42,482 bases of DNA. It comes from Methanocellales archaeon (GTDB lineage: Archaea > Halobacteriota > UBA148 > JAUWXC01). Each line of letters opens with the position of its first letter. The stretch's first letter is position 1. The position numbers and the translations under genes were made by a program. The stretch lies in assembly GCA_030018435.1 (NCBI GenBank), contig JASEEY010000010.1, forward strand, positions 1 through 42,482. Direction: 5' to 3'. The notes below the pieces were generated by a model. That model was not told the DNA's origin, did not search any database, and worked only from the letters and a program-made list of their open reading frames with translations. Positions 17,962 through 25,735 of this stretch are shown one piece after another.

Positions 17962-19395
17962 ATGACAGAAGCCATCACATCAAAACGGATGAGGGCAATA
18001 GATATCAACTCAGAATATGTTGGCGTTTCCCGCGCAGACCTCATGGAGAATGCCGGCAGGGCAGTTGCAGATGCCGTGCGCAAGCGATTTGATAAAGGCA
18101 AAATCACAATTCTCGCTGGGAGGGGCAATAACGGTGGGGATGCGTTCGTTGCCGCCAGACATCTAAAAGGCTTTGACGTTCAAGTGATGCTGCTCGGTAG
18201 CGCCGAGGACATAAAGACGAAAGAGGCAAAGGTTAAGTGGGATAGACTGAAAGATATCCAAGTGACGCTAACAGAAGTGCGTAGCCCGAAAAACCTCGAT
18301 AAGGATCGTATCATGGGCTCTGACGTGATCATCGATGCGATCTTTGGAACGGGTATTGCAGGAAAAATCAAAGAGTTGGAATCAACAGCGATGGATTTGA
18401 TCAATGCATCCAATGCGTTTGTGATATCGGTTGACGTTCCAAGTGGAATGAATCCGGACACGGGCAAAGGTGAAAAAATCGTTCATCCAGATTTGACGAT
18501 CACCTTTCACAAAATGAAAAGGGGATTGATAGGAGTGCCAAATGTGAGAGTAGCGGACATCGGCATACCAGAAGAGGCGGAATTGTTTGCAGGACCTGGG
18601 GACCTTCAGATGCTAGGGCCAAGACGTCCAGAAAGTCACAAAGGCGACAATGGGCGCATACTCGTCGTTGGAGGCGGTGCATACGTCGGCGCGCCTGCGC
18701 TAACAGCGTTAGCAGCACTTAGAGCGGGTGCAGACATAGCAACCGTTGCCGCACCATCAAGCGTTTCGGATATAATCGCGTCGTTTTCTCCAAACCTGAT
18801 TGTATCGCCTTTAACCTCAGATGTTCTCGTGCCTGATGATGTTCCAATTATAAGCGAACTGATATCCAAGCATGATGTTGTGGTAATCGGCATGGGTTTG
18901 GGCAAGAGCGAGCCTACAGCCAGGGCGATTAGAGCAATCGTGCCACTGTGTAAAAAGGCCGTGATCGATGCGGATGCCTTGAGTGTGCTTGAGTTTCCCT
19001 TGCATGGAGCGATAATAACACCTCATGCAGGGGAGTTCAAGTCGCTTAGCAAGTTGCGTCTGCCAAGGAGTTGGAAGAAGCAGGCTGAAACGATCAAGAA
19101 GTTTGCCAAAGAGAGCGGTGCTGTAGTGTTATTGAAGGGCAAGACGGACATAATATCTGATGGAGAAAGGATAAAGGCAAACAAAACTGGCAACGCAGGC
19201 ATGACCGTTGGCGGGACAGGGGATGTGCTCGCTGGCGTCGTAGGGGCGCTGTACGCAACAAATAGCGCCTTCGAGGCAGCCGTCGCAGGAGCTTTCATAA
19301 ATGGCAGGGCTGGAGACCTCGCATTCGAAGAATGGGGATTTGGCTTGTTAGCAACGGATGTCATAGACAACATTCCGAAAGCGATGAAAGTATGA
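17962..19395 (+). CDS. nnr: Bifunctional NAD(P)HX epimerase / ADP-dependent dehydratase
   Basis: This enzyme repairs hydrated NADH and NADPH. The N-terminal YjeF epimerase domain (about 1-210) contains LAGRGNNGGDAFVAARHL and IDAIFGTGI. The C-terminal ribokinase-like dehydratase (about 220-477) contains ITPHAGEF and NAGMTVGGTGDVLAGVVGAL, the ADP-binding GTGD motif. At 477 residues it has both domains, as in E. coli YjeF. The start ATG has weak GTAGAGATC upstream. Its stop is embedded in the ATGA overlap with the downstream trmJ gene. Confidence 0.94.
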   Translation: MTEAITSKRMRAIDINSEYVGVSRADLMENAGRAVADAVRKRFDKGKITILAGRGNNGGDAFVAARHLKGFDVQVMLLGSAEDIKTKEAKVKWDRLKDIQVTLTEVRSPKNLDKDRIMGSDVIIDAIFGTGIAGKIKELESTAMDLINASNAFVISVDVPSGMNPDTGKGEKIVHPDLTITFHKMKRGLIGVPNVRVADIGIPEEAELFAGPGDLQMLGPRRPESHKGDNGRILVVGGGAYVGAPALTALAALRAGADIATVAAPSSVSDIIASFSPNLIVSPLTSDVLVPDDVPIISELISKHDVVVIGMGLGKSEPTARAIRAIVPLCKKAVIDADALSVLEFPLHGAIITPHAGEFKSLSKLRLPRSWKKQAETIKKFAKESGAVVLLKGKTDIISDGERIKANKTGNAGMTVGGTGDVLAGVVGALYATNSAFEAAVAGAFINGRAGDLAFEEWGFGLLATDVIDNIPKAMKV

Positions 19396-20090
19396 AGATG
19401 GATATTAGGATTGTAATTGTAGAGCCGAAATATGAAGGAAACATCGGCTCAGTTGCTAGGGTAATGAAGAATTTTGGTTTCAAAGAGCTGGTATTAGTAA
19501 AACCGCCCCCATTAGGGGAGGTTTGCAGAGCTATGGCCTCGCATGCAGTAGATGTACTGGATAATTGCAAGACCGTCGATTCATTTGAGGAGGCAGTGGA
19601 AAATTCGAACCTCATAGTCGGTACAACCGGAATTACTGGAAAAACTGATGATGAACATATCAGAATGCCGTTCTTCACACCAAAAGAGCTGGGCGAGAAA
19701 TTGCATGGGAAGAGAGGGAGCATATCGTTGGTTTTTGGTAGAGAAGATATGGGATTGAGTAACGAGGAGATTAAAAAATGCGACATGATTGTAAGTATTC
19801 CAACTTGTATAGAATATCCAGTGATGAATCTATCCCATGCGGTAGCCATAATTTTGTATGAGTTAAGCGAAGCGCCCCCAGGGAAAATCGAACTTGCTAA
19901 GCACGATGATTTAGAGCGAATGTATGAGCATTGCCAATCTGTTTTAGACAAAATAGACTATCCGAGGCACAAACGAAACAAAACGCTCCTGATGTTACGC
20001 AGAATATTCGGGCGAGTAATGCTTACAGGACGAGAAGTGCAAACCTTTAGAGGTATCTTGAGGAAAATAGAGCTCCACGTTAAAAGATGA
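19392..20090 (+). CDS. trmJ: TrmJ-type tRNA 2'-O-methyltransferase (SPOUT)
   Basis: A SPOUT-class methyltransferase that methylates the ribose at position 32 in the anticodon loop. The knot motifs are VEPKYEGNIGSVARVMKNFG near the start, LVFGREDMGLSNEEI (about 115-130) and PTCIEYPVMNLSHAVAIIL (about 138-156). Around 232 residues. The ATG at 19392 overlaps the nnr stop (ATGA); ATG 19398 is an equally good choice, and longer in-frame starts would overlap nnr more. The C-terminal helical extension is typical of TrmJ. The exact base target in this organism is inferred. Confidence 0.9.
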   Translation: MKMDIRIVIVEPKYEGNIGSVARVMKNFGFKELVLVKPPPLGEVCRAMASHAVDVLDNCKTVDSFEEAVENSNLIVGTTGITGKTDDEHIRMPFFTPKELGEKLHGKRGSISLVFGREDMGLSNEEIKKCDMIVSIPTCIEYPVMNLSHAVAIILYELSEAPPGKIELAKHDDLERMYEHCQSVLDKIDYPRHKRNKTLLMLRRIFGRVMLTGREVQTFRGILRKIELHVKR

Positions 20091-20158
20091 ATGACTCAAT
20101 CTGTGTGGTGAGTTGCTATCTAACCCGTGTATTTATACATATTTGAAAGGAAGGCATT

Positions 20159-20359
20159 TCAGTCACAATAGCGCACGACGAGATAGCATAATACTATAAA
20201 AAATACCACTGCTATCGCCAAAAGCGCGTCGGAATTAACGATGGTGAGATGATTGACGATTATGCCGCCAAGCCCGAAGAAGCAAGCAGTAGCAGAGAGG
20301 ACGAGAAGTAGCATTAAAAGTGTAGGATTCAACTTTTTCCCGCGAATCACAAGAGCCAT
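20159..20359 (-). CDS. Small two-helix membrane protein, unknown function
   Basis: 66 residues with a basic start (MALVIRGKKLNP) and two hydrophobic segments (about 13-32 and 42-63), ending VVRYCD. A TATA-like CTATATATTC lies about 24-33 bases before the ATG at 20359 on the minus strand, fitting a leaderless start, so I prefer it over the ATG at 20398. It is divergent from the AI-2E permease gene. I recognise no family; the hydrophobic pattern and promoter suggest it is real. Confidence 0.5.
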   Translation of the reverse strand: MALVIRGKKLNPTLLMLLLVLSATACFFGLGGIIVNHLTIVNSDALLAIAVVFFIVLCYLVVRYCD

Positions 20360-20460
20360 GATATTTTTTAAAGCACCTGGGAATATATAGTTTGTCATAA
20401 AAAAACAACAAGAACTTCAACCTCGCAATCTACATATCGGATGAGAGGATATGATAAATC

Positions 20461-21519
20461 ATGAGCGATAAACGGAAAGACGGTGTGAGATACCTAATCG
20501 ACAAAAAGTGGGTGATCTCAAGCATAATATCTGTGCTTATATTACTATCTATCATCGCCTATTTCTTTTCCCCCCTGATAGATGGTTTAGTATTAGGACT
20601 CGTCTTTGCTTATGTTGCCAGACCTATAAAGGAGAGATTGGATAAAAAGCACATATATCTGGCTTGTCTGGTCGCCACATGCTGCATCGTCATACCATGC
20701 ATGCTAATTCTTGGTCTGGGCACTATAGAAGCGATAAACATGCTCATCTGGATAGTTCAACATCAATCAGAGATAGTAGATTCGTTCATCAGGACACTTA
20801 ATGCGATGAATCTACCTCCACCCGTATACGGCGCGATTTTGGATTTTGCGCGAAACTATGCGAGCTCTTTTGTGGCGGTAATTAGCCAGGTCTCGACGCT
20901 GAAATATGCCAAAAGTTTGGCAATGGTAGGACTAAATTTCGTGATATCGATCTTTGTGTGCTTTTTCTTGCTCGTGGATGGTGAGCGGTTGGCTGAAGCG
21001 GTTATGGATGTACTGCCGCCTGAAAAAAGGAGAAGCCTTAAATCGTATCTCATGCACTCAGATAGAGTGCTCTCTGGGATATACATCGGCAATTTTTATA
21101 ACGCGATCATCGTAGGTGTGATCTCCGTGTTCGTGTTCCTCTTCTTTGACATACCGCACATTTTCGTACTCTCTTCGTTCATGTTTTTGGCTGCACTACT
21201 TCCCATAATCGGATGTTGGATGGTGATCATTCCCGCTGCAGGATTCGTGTATTGGAATGCCGGTATTGCAATGGCACTAGCGTTCCTGTTGACGTCCACG
21301 ATTATCATATATGGGCCGTCTGAGCTCATCCTTAAACCATACATCGTGAGCATAACATCCAAAACCCATCCGCTCTTGATGTTGCTGGCATTCTTGGGTG
21401 GTGGACTGGTTGCCGGCGTAGCCGGCCTCTTCTTGGCACCGATGATGGTTGGCCTGCTTATAGCAGCACATAGGGTACTCATCGAAGAAAGAGACAAAGT
21501 CTATGAAGGTGCACATTGA
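20461..21519 (+). CDS. AI-2E family transporter (UPF0118 permease)
   Basis: A 352-residue polytopic membrane protein with about eight hydrophobic segments: two near the N-terminus (about 17-60), one near 72-92, then a large loop and several toward the C-terminus. Family features include LVLGLVFAYVARPIKERL after the first pair and AFLGGGLVAGVAGLFLAPMM near the end. Members export small molecules or act as ion antiporters; the AI-2 name reflects one studied case and should not be taken as a function here. The 3' end overlaps the TRAM-domain gene by 17 bases. Confidence 0.85.
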   Translation: MSDKRKDGVRYLIDKKWVISSIISVLILLSIIAYFFSPLIDGLVLGLVFAYVARPIKERLDKKHIYLACLVATCCIVIPCMLILGLGTIEAINMLIWIVQHQSEIVDSFIRTLNAMNLPPPVYGAILDFARNYASSFVAVISQVSTLKYAKSLAMVGLNFVISIFVCFFLLVDGERLAEAVMDVLPPEKRRSLKSYLMHSDRVLSGIYIGNFYNAIIVGVISVFVFLFFDIPHIFVLSSFMFLAALLPIIGCWMVIIPAAGFVYWNAGIAMALAFLLTSTIIIYGPSELILKPYIVSITSKTHPLLMLLAFLGGGLVAGVAGLFLAPMMVGLLIAAHRVLIEERDKVYEGAH

Positions 21520-21772
21520 ACGTGTAAAAAAGGAGCGGTCAAGGGAGCTTACAAGGATTCATCATGCCATAGCTCATCAACTACACAAACGATGGATCGG
21601 ACGAATCGTAGAGGCGCTTGTAACCGGGAAAGGGAAGAATAACACGGTGATTGCACGAGATGTGACCTGCAAGAACATCGTCATCAGGGAAGATTTACCA
21701 CTCGGTATGTGTTGTAGGGTGAAGATCGTTGGCGCACAACCTACATATCTGGTCGGTACGATCGATGAATAA
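21503..21772 (+). CDS. Orphan TRAM-domain protein resembling the C-terminus of e-MtaB methylthiotransferase
   Basis: An 89-residue protein. The first half (RVKKERSRELTRIHHAIAHQ) matches the linker helix that precedes the TRAM domain in archaeal threonylcarbamoyladenosine tRNA methylthiotransferases. The second half is a TRAM beta-barrel: GKGKNNTVIARDVTCKNIVI, LPLGMCCRVKIVGAQPTYLVG. The whole radical-SAM part (about 330 residues with two iron-sulfur clusters) is missing, and the sequence upstream belongs to the AI-2E permease in another frame. It could be a functional RNA-binding TRAM protein or a relic of a deleted gene. The frame is intact, starts at ATG 21503 and overlaps the permease end. 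Confidence 0.75.
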   Translation: MKVHIERVKKERSRELTRIHHAIAHQLHKRWIGRIVEALVTGKGKNNTVIARDVTCKNIVIREDLPLGMCCRVKIVGAQPTYLVGTIDE

Positions 21773-21808
21773 AGTTAAGAATGATGCGGAGCGAAGGTAG
21801 GGTGAAAT

Positions 21809-23686
21809 ATGCAATTATTGCTCATCCACTCGGATTACATCGAATATGAGGTAACAAAAGATACGCCTATTGCGGAGAAGATAGATGAATCGCTCAAGAA
21901 GGGCAGGCTGGAGGATGCCCTAGGAGCGTTCATCGCAGTTGAGAGGGTAGATGAAACGAATCCAAAAAAAGTGGCAGTGCAAACCGCGGACGAGATTAAA
22001 AATGTTGCCAATCAGGTCAAGGCTAAAAATGTCATGCTGTACCCCTATGCACATCTAAGTTCCGATCTCGCGTCGCCAAGGATTGCAGTAGAAGTGCTAA
22101 AGAATATTGAAGAGCTTTTAAAGCCTCGTCTTAGCGTTGTACGAGCACCATTTGGGTGGTACAAGGCATTTAAGCTCAGCTGCAAAGGGCATCCTCTGGC
22201 AGAGCTCTCCAGGAGTATCAGACCTGCAGCGAAAGAGAAGATGAAAGAGAAGATTCCAGAAGCCCTGAAGGCAGAGAAGATTAAATCGCACTGGTATATA
22301 TTAACACCAGATGATGATCTTCTGGACATAAACAAATTCGATTTTTCCAAACACGAAAAACTTAAAAAGTTCGCCGATTATGAGATGGCCAAAAGCAGAA
22401 TTGTTGAGCGAGCGCCACCACATGTCGAGTTGATGCGTCGTTTTGAATTCGCAGACTATGAACCCGGCTCGGACCCCGGAAACATGCGGTTCTACCCAAA
22501 AGGGAAACTGGTGAAAAGTTTGTTAGAAGATTATGTGCTCAGATGCGCCATTAATTATGGCGCCATGGAAGTTGAGACCCCGATCATGTACGATATGGAA
22601 CATCCCACGCTGCGGAAATACTTGGACAGGTTTCCAGCACGCCAGTATTCGATGGACTCTGACAAAAGACGGCTGTTCCTGAGATTTTCTGCATGCTTTG
22701 GCCAGTTTCTCATGAATCATGATATGACGATTTCGTACAGAAACCTGCCGTTAAAGATGTTCGAGATGACCAAGTATAGTTTCAGAAAGGAGCAGAGGGG
22801 TGAACTGGTTGGACTGCGCCGTCTTCGAACGTTCACGATGCCGGATATGCATACCTTGTGCGGGGATATGGTGCAGGCTATCGAGGAATTCAAGAGACAA
22901 TATCAGATGTGCATGGATGTCTTAGCCGACATAGGACTTAGCCAAAAAGACTATGAGGTTGCCATTAGATTTACCAAGGACTTTTATGATGCAAACAAGA
23001 AGTTCATTCACAGCCTAGTGAAGATCGTTGACAAGCCCGTTCTGATTGAGATGTGGGGGGGTCGATTCTTCTACTTCGTACTCAAATTCGAGTTCAACTT
23101 CGTCGATGCGCTGGATAAGGCAAGTGCTCTATCAACGGTGCAGATCGATGTGGAGAACGCTGAGCGATACGATATAAAGTTCATAGATGTCAACAACGAA
23201 GAAAAAAGACCGATCATCCTTCATTGCTCGCAGAGCGGGGCTATAGAGCGGTGCATGTATGCGTTGCTGGAAAAAGGATACATGGATGCTCAGCACGGAA
23301 AAATGCCCACGTTGCCCCTCTGGCTCTCGCCAACACAGGTCAGGGTAATCCCGGTAGCGGACAGGCACCTTAAGTATGCTGATGAAATTGTAGCACAACT
23401 CGAAATGCAACACATTAGGGTCGATGTCGATGATAGGGAGGGCACAGTAAGCAAAAAGATCAGGGATGCCGGCAGGGAATGGGTCCCGTATGTAGTGGTG
23501 ATCGGCGATGAGGAGATGAGGAGTGGTATGCTCAAGGTCGCAATCAGGGAGGGGTCTGAACCTAAAAAAGTGGATATGTCCATAGATGGGCTATCCTCCC
23601 GAATTTTAGCAGAAACCAAGTCTATGCCTTATAAACCGCTTCCTCTGCCGAGACATCTGTCCTCCAGACCAAAATTTGTCGGGTAG
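21809..23686 (+). CDS. thrS: Threonyl-tRNA synthetase, archaeal type
   Basis: This enzyme charges tRNA-Thr. The N-terminal editing domain (about 1-140, [15 protein letters not shown]) is the archaeal form related to D-aminoacyl-tRNA deacylase, which removes mischarged serine. The class II catalytic core contains [15 protein letters not shown] and [28 protein letters not shown] is motif 3 with its arginine. The anticodon-binding domain fills the last 110 residues. At 625 residues it is full length. RBS AGGGTGAAAT precedes the ATG. Confidence 0.96.
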   Translation: MQLLLIHSDYIEYEVTKDTPIAEKIDESLKKGRLEDALGAFIAVERVDETNPKKVAVQTADEIKNVANQVKAKNVMLYPYAHLSSDLASPRIAVEVLKNIEELLKPRLSVVRAPFGWYKAFKLSCKGHPLAELSRSIRPAAKEKMKEKIPEALKAEKIKSHWYILTPDDDLLDINKFDFSKHEKLKKFADYEMAKSRIVERAPPHVELMRRFEFADYEPGSDPGNMRFYPKGKLVKSLLEDYVLRCAINYGAMEVETPIMYDMEHPTLRKYLDRFPARQYSMDSDKRRLFLRFSACFGQFLMNHDMTISYRNLPLKMFEMTKYSFRKEQRGELVGLRRLRTFTMPDMHTLCGDMVQAIEEFKRQYQMCMDVLADIGLSQKDYEVAIRFTKDFYDANKKFIHSLVKIVDKPVLIEMWGGRFFYFVLKFEFNFVDALDKASALSTVQIDVENAERYDIKFIDVNNEEKRPIILHCSQSGAIERCMYALLEKGYMDAQHGKMPTLPLWLSPTQVRVIPVADRHLKYADEIVAQLEMQHIRVDVDDREGTVSKKIRDAGREWVPYVVVIGDEEMRSGMLKVAIREGSEPKKVDMSIDGLSSRILAETKSMPYKPLPLPRHLSSRPKFVG

Positions 23687-23732
23687 TAACGAAGGATTTA
23701 ATATCCGACATACGATATCTTGGGAAGAAAGC

Positions 23733-24014
23733 ATGATAGGTCCAACCGAATTGATGATCATACTCGCCGTGGCGGCACTTTTATTCGGTACCAACAAACT
23801 GCCCGAAATTGCACGCCAAATGGGCAGGGCAATGGGTGAGTTCAAGAAGGCGCAAAGAGAATTTGAATCAGAGATGAGATCTGCTACATCAACGATGTCT
23901 GAGCCGGCTGAATCCAAAGCAAAAAGTTCTGATGACCTTGATATCGAAGATGAGATCAAAGACAAAGTAGTCGGACAGGTTGCCTCCAAGCTAAAGTCAA
24001 AGATCCTGAAGTGA
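23733..24014 (+). CDS. tatA: Twin-arginine translocase subunit TatA/E
   Basis: A small membrane subunit forming the pore for folded protein export. The N-terminal helix (TELMIILAVAALLFG, about 5-19) is followed by the hinge and amphipathic helix TNKLPEIARQMGRAMGEFKK (family F-G-x-x-K-L-P motif intact). A charged C-terminal tail contains KSSDDLDIEDEIKDK. 93 residues from ATG 23733, preceded by GGGAAGAAAG; the upstream frame extension lacks family similarity. TatC is not in this window. Confidence 0.92.
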   Translation: MIGPTELMIILAVAALLFGTNKLPEIARQMGRAMGEFKKAQREFESEMRSATSTMSEPAESKAKSSDDLDIEDEIKDKVVGQVASKLKSKILK

Positions 24015-24015
24015 C

Positions 24016-24396
24016 CTATCTCACTATGGTTACTGGGCAGTGAGCATAGTGAGTTACGCTATCAGCGACACTCCCTAACAACACTCGTTTAAGCCCCGTG
24101 AGGCCTCTTGATCCCATGATTATCTGGTCGAAGTCTCCCCTTTCAGCTTCATCGATGATGCCCCTGGAAATGACAGAATTGACGTACGACTTGGTATTGC
24201 ATTCGATGCCGATTTCTTTTGCTATATCTCTGACTCGTGCGAGCACTTTTTCACTCTCTTTTTGCGCGACTGATGATGTGATGACATGAAGGACGGTAAT
24301 ACTGGCGCCAGAATCCTTAGCGAATTGTAAGGCATACCTGACCGCTTTCTCTGCCTCAGGTGATCCATCAACAGCCACTAACAATTTCATCGTCAT
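24016..24396 (-). CDS. Universal stress protein, ATP-binding type
   Basis: 126 residues. It opens KLLVAVDGSPEAEKAVRYAL and ends with the ATP-binding motif MGSRGLTGLKRVLLGSVAD (G-x2-G-x9-GS) and HCPVTIVR. The ATG at 24396 is preceded by AGGTGGAG. It is a close paralog of the next gene upstream (24456-24851): they share the N-terminal and C-terminal motifs, suggesting tandem duplication. Converges on tatA with one base between stops. Confidence 0.92.
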   Translation of the reverse strand: MTMKLLVAVDGSPEAEKAVRYALQFAKDSGASITVLHVITSSVAQKESEKVLARVRDIAKEIGIECNTKSYVNSVISRGIIDEAERGDFDQIIMGSRGLTGLKRVLLGSVADSVTHYAHCPVTIVR

Positions 24397-24455
24397 CGTA
24401 CTCCACCTATTTCAATTTCTCAATAATATCAATTAAAGCTTTCTAAAATGTGATT

Positions 24456-24851
24456 TCACCTTATCACAGTTACCGGGCAGTGAGCATGCTTGACCACGTT
24501 CTCAGCAACGCTCCCCATTACCATTCGCTTAATTCCAGTAAGCCCTTTAGACCCGATCACTATAAGGTCATATCCCCCCTCCTCAGCTTCCTCAATTATT
24601 CCTCTATGAACGATGGGGTCAATGCGTGAGCTGGTCTTGCAATTCACCTTTACTTCTTTTGCTATTCCCTTAATATGAGCGAGTACCTCCTTACTTTTTC
24701 TTTGATCCTCACGCCCAATCGGAGGTTCGACTCCAATGACGTTAAGCACGGTAACATCGGCACCATAGGCCTTGCCAAGTTTCAAGGCATATTCAGCCGC
24801 TTTCTCTGCCTCAGGTGATCCATCAACAGCCACTAACAACTTTTTAATCAT
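24456..24851 (-). CDS. Universal stress protein, ATP-binding type
   Basis: 131 residues from the ATG at 24851, preceded by TTGGGGGATAT; the frame continues upstream to a TTG near the tRNA but the family begins at KKLLVAVDGSPEAEKAAEYAL. The C-terminus has IGSKGLTGIKRMVMGSVAE (G-x2-G-x9-GS) and HCPVTVIR. TATA-like GCTTAAATTG lies just upstream near 24870-24880. It is a tandem paralog of the downstream gene. Confidence 0.92.
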   Translation of the reverse strand: MIKKLLVAVDGSPEAEKAAEYALKLGKAYGADVTVLNVIGVEPPIGREDQRKSKEVLAHIKGIAKEVKVNCKTSSRIDPIVHRGIIEEAEEGGYDLIVIGSKGLTGIKRMVMGSVAENVVKHAHCPVTVIR

Positions 24852-24906
24852 ATATCCCCCAATTCCACCCAATTTAAGCCCGCTTAGGGTAATAAAGTTA
24901 TCCAAA

Positions 24907-24980
24907 TGGGGCTGGTAGGATTTGAACCCACGATCGGCTGGTCTGGAGCCAGCCGCCCTTCCAGACTAGGCTACAGCCCC
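24907..24980 (-). tRNA. tRNA-Trp (anticodon CCA), no intron
   Basis: 74 bases. The acceptor GGGGCTG pairs with CAGCCCC, D-arm GCC...GGC, anticodon stem GCTGG/CCAGC with loop CTCCAGA (CCA at 34-36), variable CGATC, T-arm GTGGG TTCAAAT CCTAC, discriminator A. In most euryarchaea tRNA-Trp contains a box C/D intron; none is present here. Confidence 0.88.
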
Positions 24981-24986
24981 ATAAGA

Positions 24987-25136
24987 TAGTCCCGGGCGGA
25001 TTCGAACCGCCGTCGCGGGCTCTCTCCACAACCTGCAAGAGGGTTGATCATTTGAGATTGCTTTTTGAACGATGATCAACCTTTTTTAAAAGGTTGTGCC
25101 AAAGGCCCGCAGGATTGACCACTACCCTACGGGACT
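24987..25136 (-). tRNA. tRNA-Gln (anticodon TTG) with 77-base intron
   Basis: The exons form AGTCCCG...CGGGACT with the anticodon stem CGGGC/GCCCG and loop CTTTGG+A (TTG at 34-36), T-arm GGCGG TTCGAAT CCGCC, discriminator A. The intron (25022-25098) is at the canonical 37/38 site. It begins CACAACC and ends GGTTGTGGAG, whose ends pair ACAACC/GGTTGT next to the splice site, although the 3' bulge is less regular than a strict bulge-helix-bulge. Exon 1 is 25136-25099, exon 2 is 25021-24987. The upstream repeat at 25157 supplies a TATA-like CTTAAAC. Confidence 0.88.
25022..25098 (-). other. Intron of tRNA-Gln, related to the tRNA-Ile intron
   Basis: Its first 25 bases contain ACAACCTTTT then AAAAAAGGTTGATCA, and its last part TGATCAACC...TGCAGGTTGT, GAG. 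Inner inverted repeats GGTTGATCAT/ATGATCAACC (10 bp) and AACCTTTT/AAAAGGTT give alternative hairpins. The same end sequences are found in the large tRNA-Ile intron at 25767-25918. Confidence 0.8.
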
Positions 25137-25156
25137 ATACGAAGTTAAGCTGCGCG

Positions 25157-25186
25157 GTACACTTTAGTTTAAGCGAATGCATACGC
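25157..25186. repeat. 30-bp repeat, copy 1 (possible tRNA-Gln promoter)
   Basis: A perfect 30-base match to 25218-25247, read on the plus strand from GTACACTTTAGTTTAAGC to GCATACGC. On the minus strand it contains CTTAAACTAAAG, which lies about 30-38 bases before tRNA-Gln and could be its TATA box. A diverged copy is at 33631. Confidence 0.85.
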
Positions 25187-25198
25187 CTTCGGGCTTAA

Positions 25199-25217
25199 GC
25201 ATTCACTTTGTGAATGC
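25199..25217. repeat. Hairpin between the two 30-bp repeats
   Basis: GCATTCA and TGAATGC form a 7-bp perfect inverted repeat with loop CTTTG. It could be a processing or terminator hairpin for the upstream tRNA-Val transcript; no T-run follows on the minus strand. Confidence 0.5.
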
Positions 25218-25247
25218 GTACACTTTAGTTTAAGCGAATGCATACGC
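25218..25247. repeat. 30-bp repeat, copy 2
   Basis: Identical to copy 1 over 30 bases, with a 31-base interval between them. It ends one base from the 3' end of tRNA-Val (25249). The minus-strand TATA-like element points toward tRNA-Gln, about 90 bases away. Confidence 0.85.
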
Positions 25248-25248
25248 A

Positions 25249-25322
25249 TGGGCCCGACCGGATTCGAACCGGGGATCTCCGCCGTGTAAAGGCGGTGTCA
25301 TAGCCAACTAGACCACAGGCCC
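25249..25322 (-). tRNA. tRNA-Val (anticodon TAC)
   Basis: 74 bases. The acceptor GGGCCTG pairs with CGGGCCC, D-arm GTCTAGTTGGCTATGAC, anticodon stem CCGCC/GGCGG with loop TTTACAC (TAC at 34-36), T-arm CCCGG TTCGAAT CCGGT, discriminator A. No intron. It resembles tRNA-Val(CAC) at 6617 closely. Confidence 0.95.
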
Positions 25323-25372
25323 TTAATACGCCAAGGGATTTCGTATATACTCAATCATAAACCTTTTGGGTT

Positions 25373-25459
25373 TCATACTGGCAGGACAAAGTAGATTGTG
25401 ATAAGCGATAGGAGTGCCATTATTAGCAAAACTACTACTATTCTCTCTTCTTTCTGCAT
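25373..25459 (-). CDS. Possible 28-residue single-helix membrane peptide
   Basis: A short frame beginning MQKEER followed by an unbroken hydrophobic stretch (VVVLLIMALLSLITIYFVL) and a stop. A charged EER head with a MALLSL helix resembles the membrane anchor of some small archaeal proteins, so it may be a real small protein or the anchor of a truncated one. Its ATG lies two bases after the 3' end of tRNA-Ala, the same geometry as sppA after tRNA-Val. No RBS. Tentative. Confidence 0.4.
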   Translation of the reverse strand: MQKEERIVVVLLIMALLSLITIYFVLPV

Positions 25460-25489
25460 CATGGACCGGTCGGGATTTGAACCCGAGGC

Positions 25490-25511
25490 TTGTAGGCGCA
25501 GTCAAAACGCT
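25490..25511 (-). other. Second intron of tRNA-Ala, in the variable loop
   Basis: On the minus strand: helix GTAG, bulge AGA, inner stem GCG, loop, CGC, helix CTAC, bulge AAG. Cutting each three-base bulge after its second base removes 22 bases and leaves the normal variable loop AGGCC. Confidence 0.8.
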
Positions 25512-25519
25512 CTCTACCA

Positions 25520-25553
25520 ATAAGGATGTCATGCTCTTTCAGACCATGACATT
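25520..25553 (-). other. First intron of tRNA-Ala, canonical 37/38 site
   Basis: 34 bases with an 8-bp perfect hairpin. The four-base helix (TTGG against CCTT) has only two G-C pairs, so the bulge-helix-bulge is relaxed. The expected loop TTGGCAT is restored on removal. Confidence 0.75.
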
Positions 25554-25735
25554 TGCCAAGGTAGCGATCTACCCCTGATCTACCGGCCCAAGCGCGTATA
25601 GCGCGTATGTGAAATGGCGAGATTTTACAATAAATCTATCGGTGAGAACTTTATACGAAGAAAACTTTAATTACATGTTGCCATAACTGGTTGAAGTAAC
25701 TCCATCATCTGGGCCCGTAGCTTAGCCTGGTTGGA

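Larger units (their letters stand above)
25462..25589 (-). tRNA. tRNA-Ala (anticodon GGC) with two introns
   Basis: The acceptor GGGCCGG/CCGGTCC includes the G3-U70 pair that specifies alanine. Exons: 25589-25554, 25519-25512 and 25489-25462. They join to anticodon stem CTACC/GGTAG with loop TTGGCAT, variable loop AGGCC, and T-arm TCGGG TTCAAAT CCCGA, which is the standard archaeal tRNA-Ala. Intron 1 (25553-25520, 34 bases) is at 37/38 and has an 8-bp hairpin ATGTCATG/CATGACAT. Intron 2 (25511-25490, 22 bases) sits in the variable loop within a perfect bulge-helix-bulge. The TTGGGC start is followed by T8A9. Confidence 0.88.

Noticed and set aside
25157-25247. Two 30-base repeats with a 31-base spacer resemble a minimal CRISPR array
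   Set aside because: There are only two units, the interval itself is a hairpin, the repeat core recurs alone before thiC, and each copy contains a TATA-like element at tRNA promoter distance. No cas gene is adjacent.
25323-25532. A minus-strand open frame of 69 codons
   Set aside because: It runs through tRNA-Ala exons and introns and lacks any protein signature; the shorter 28-residue frame in another register is a better candidate.
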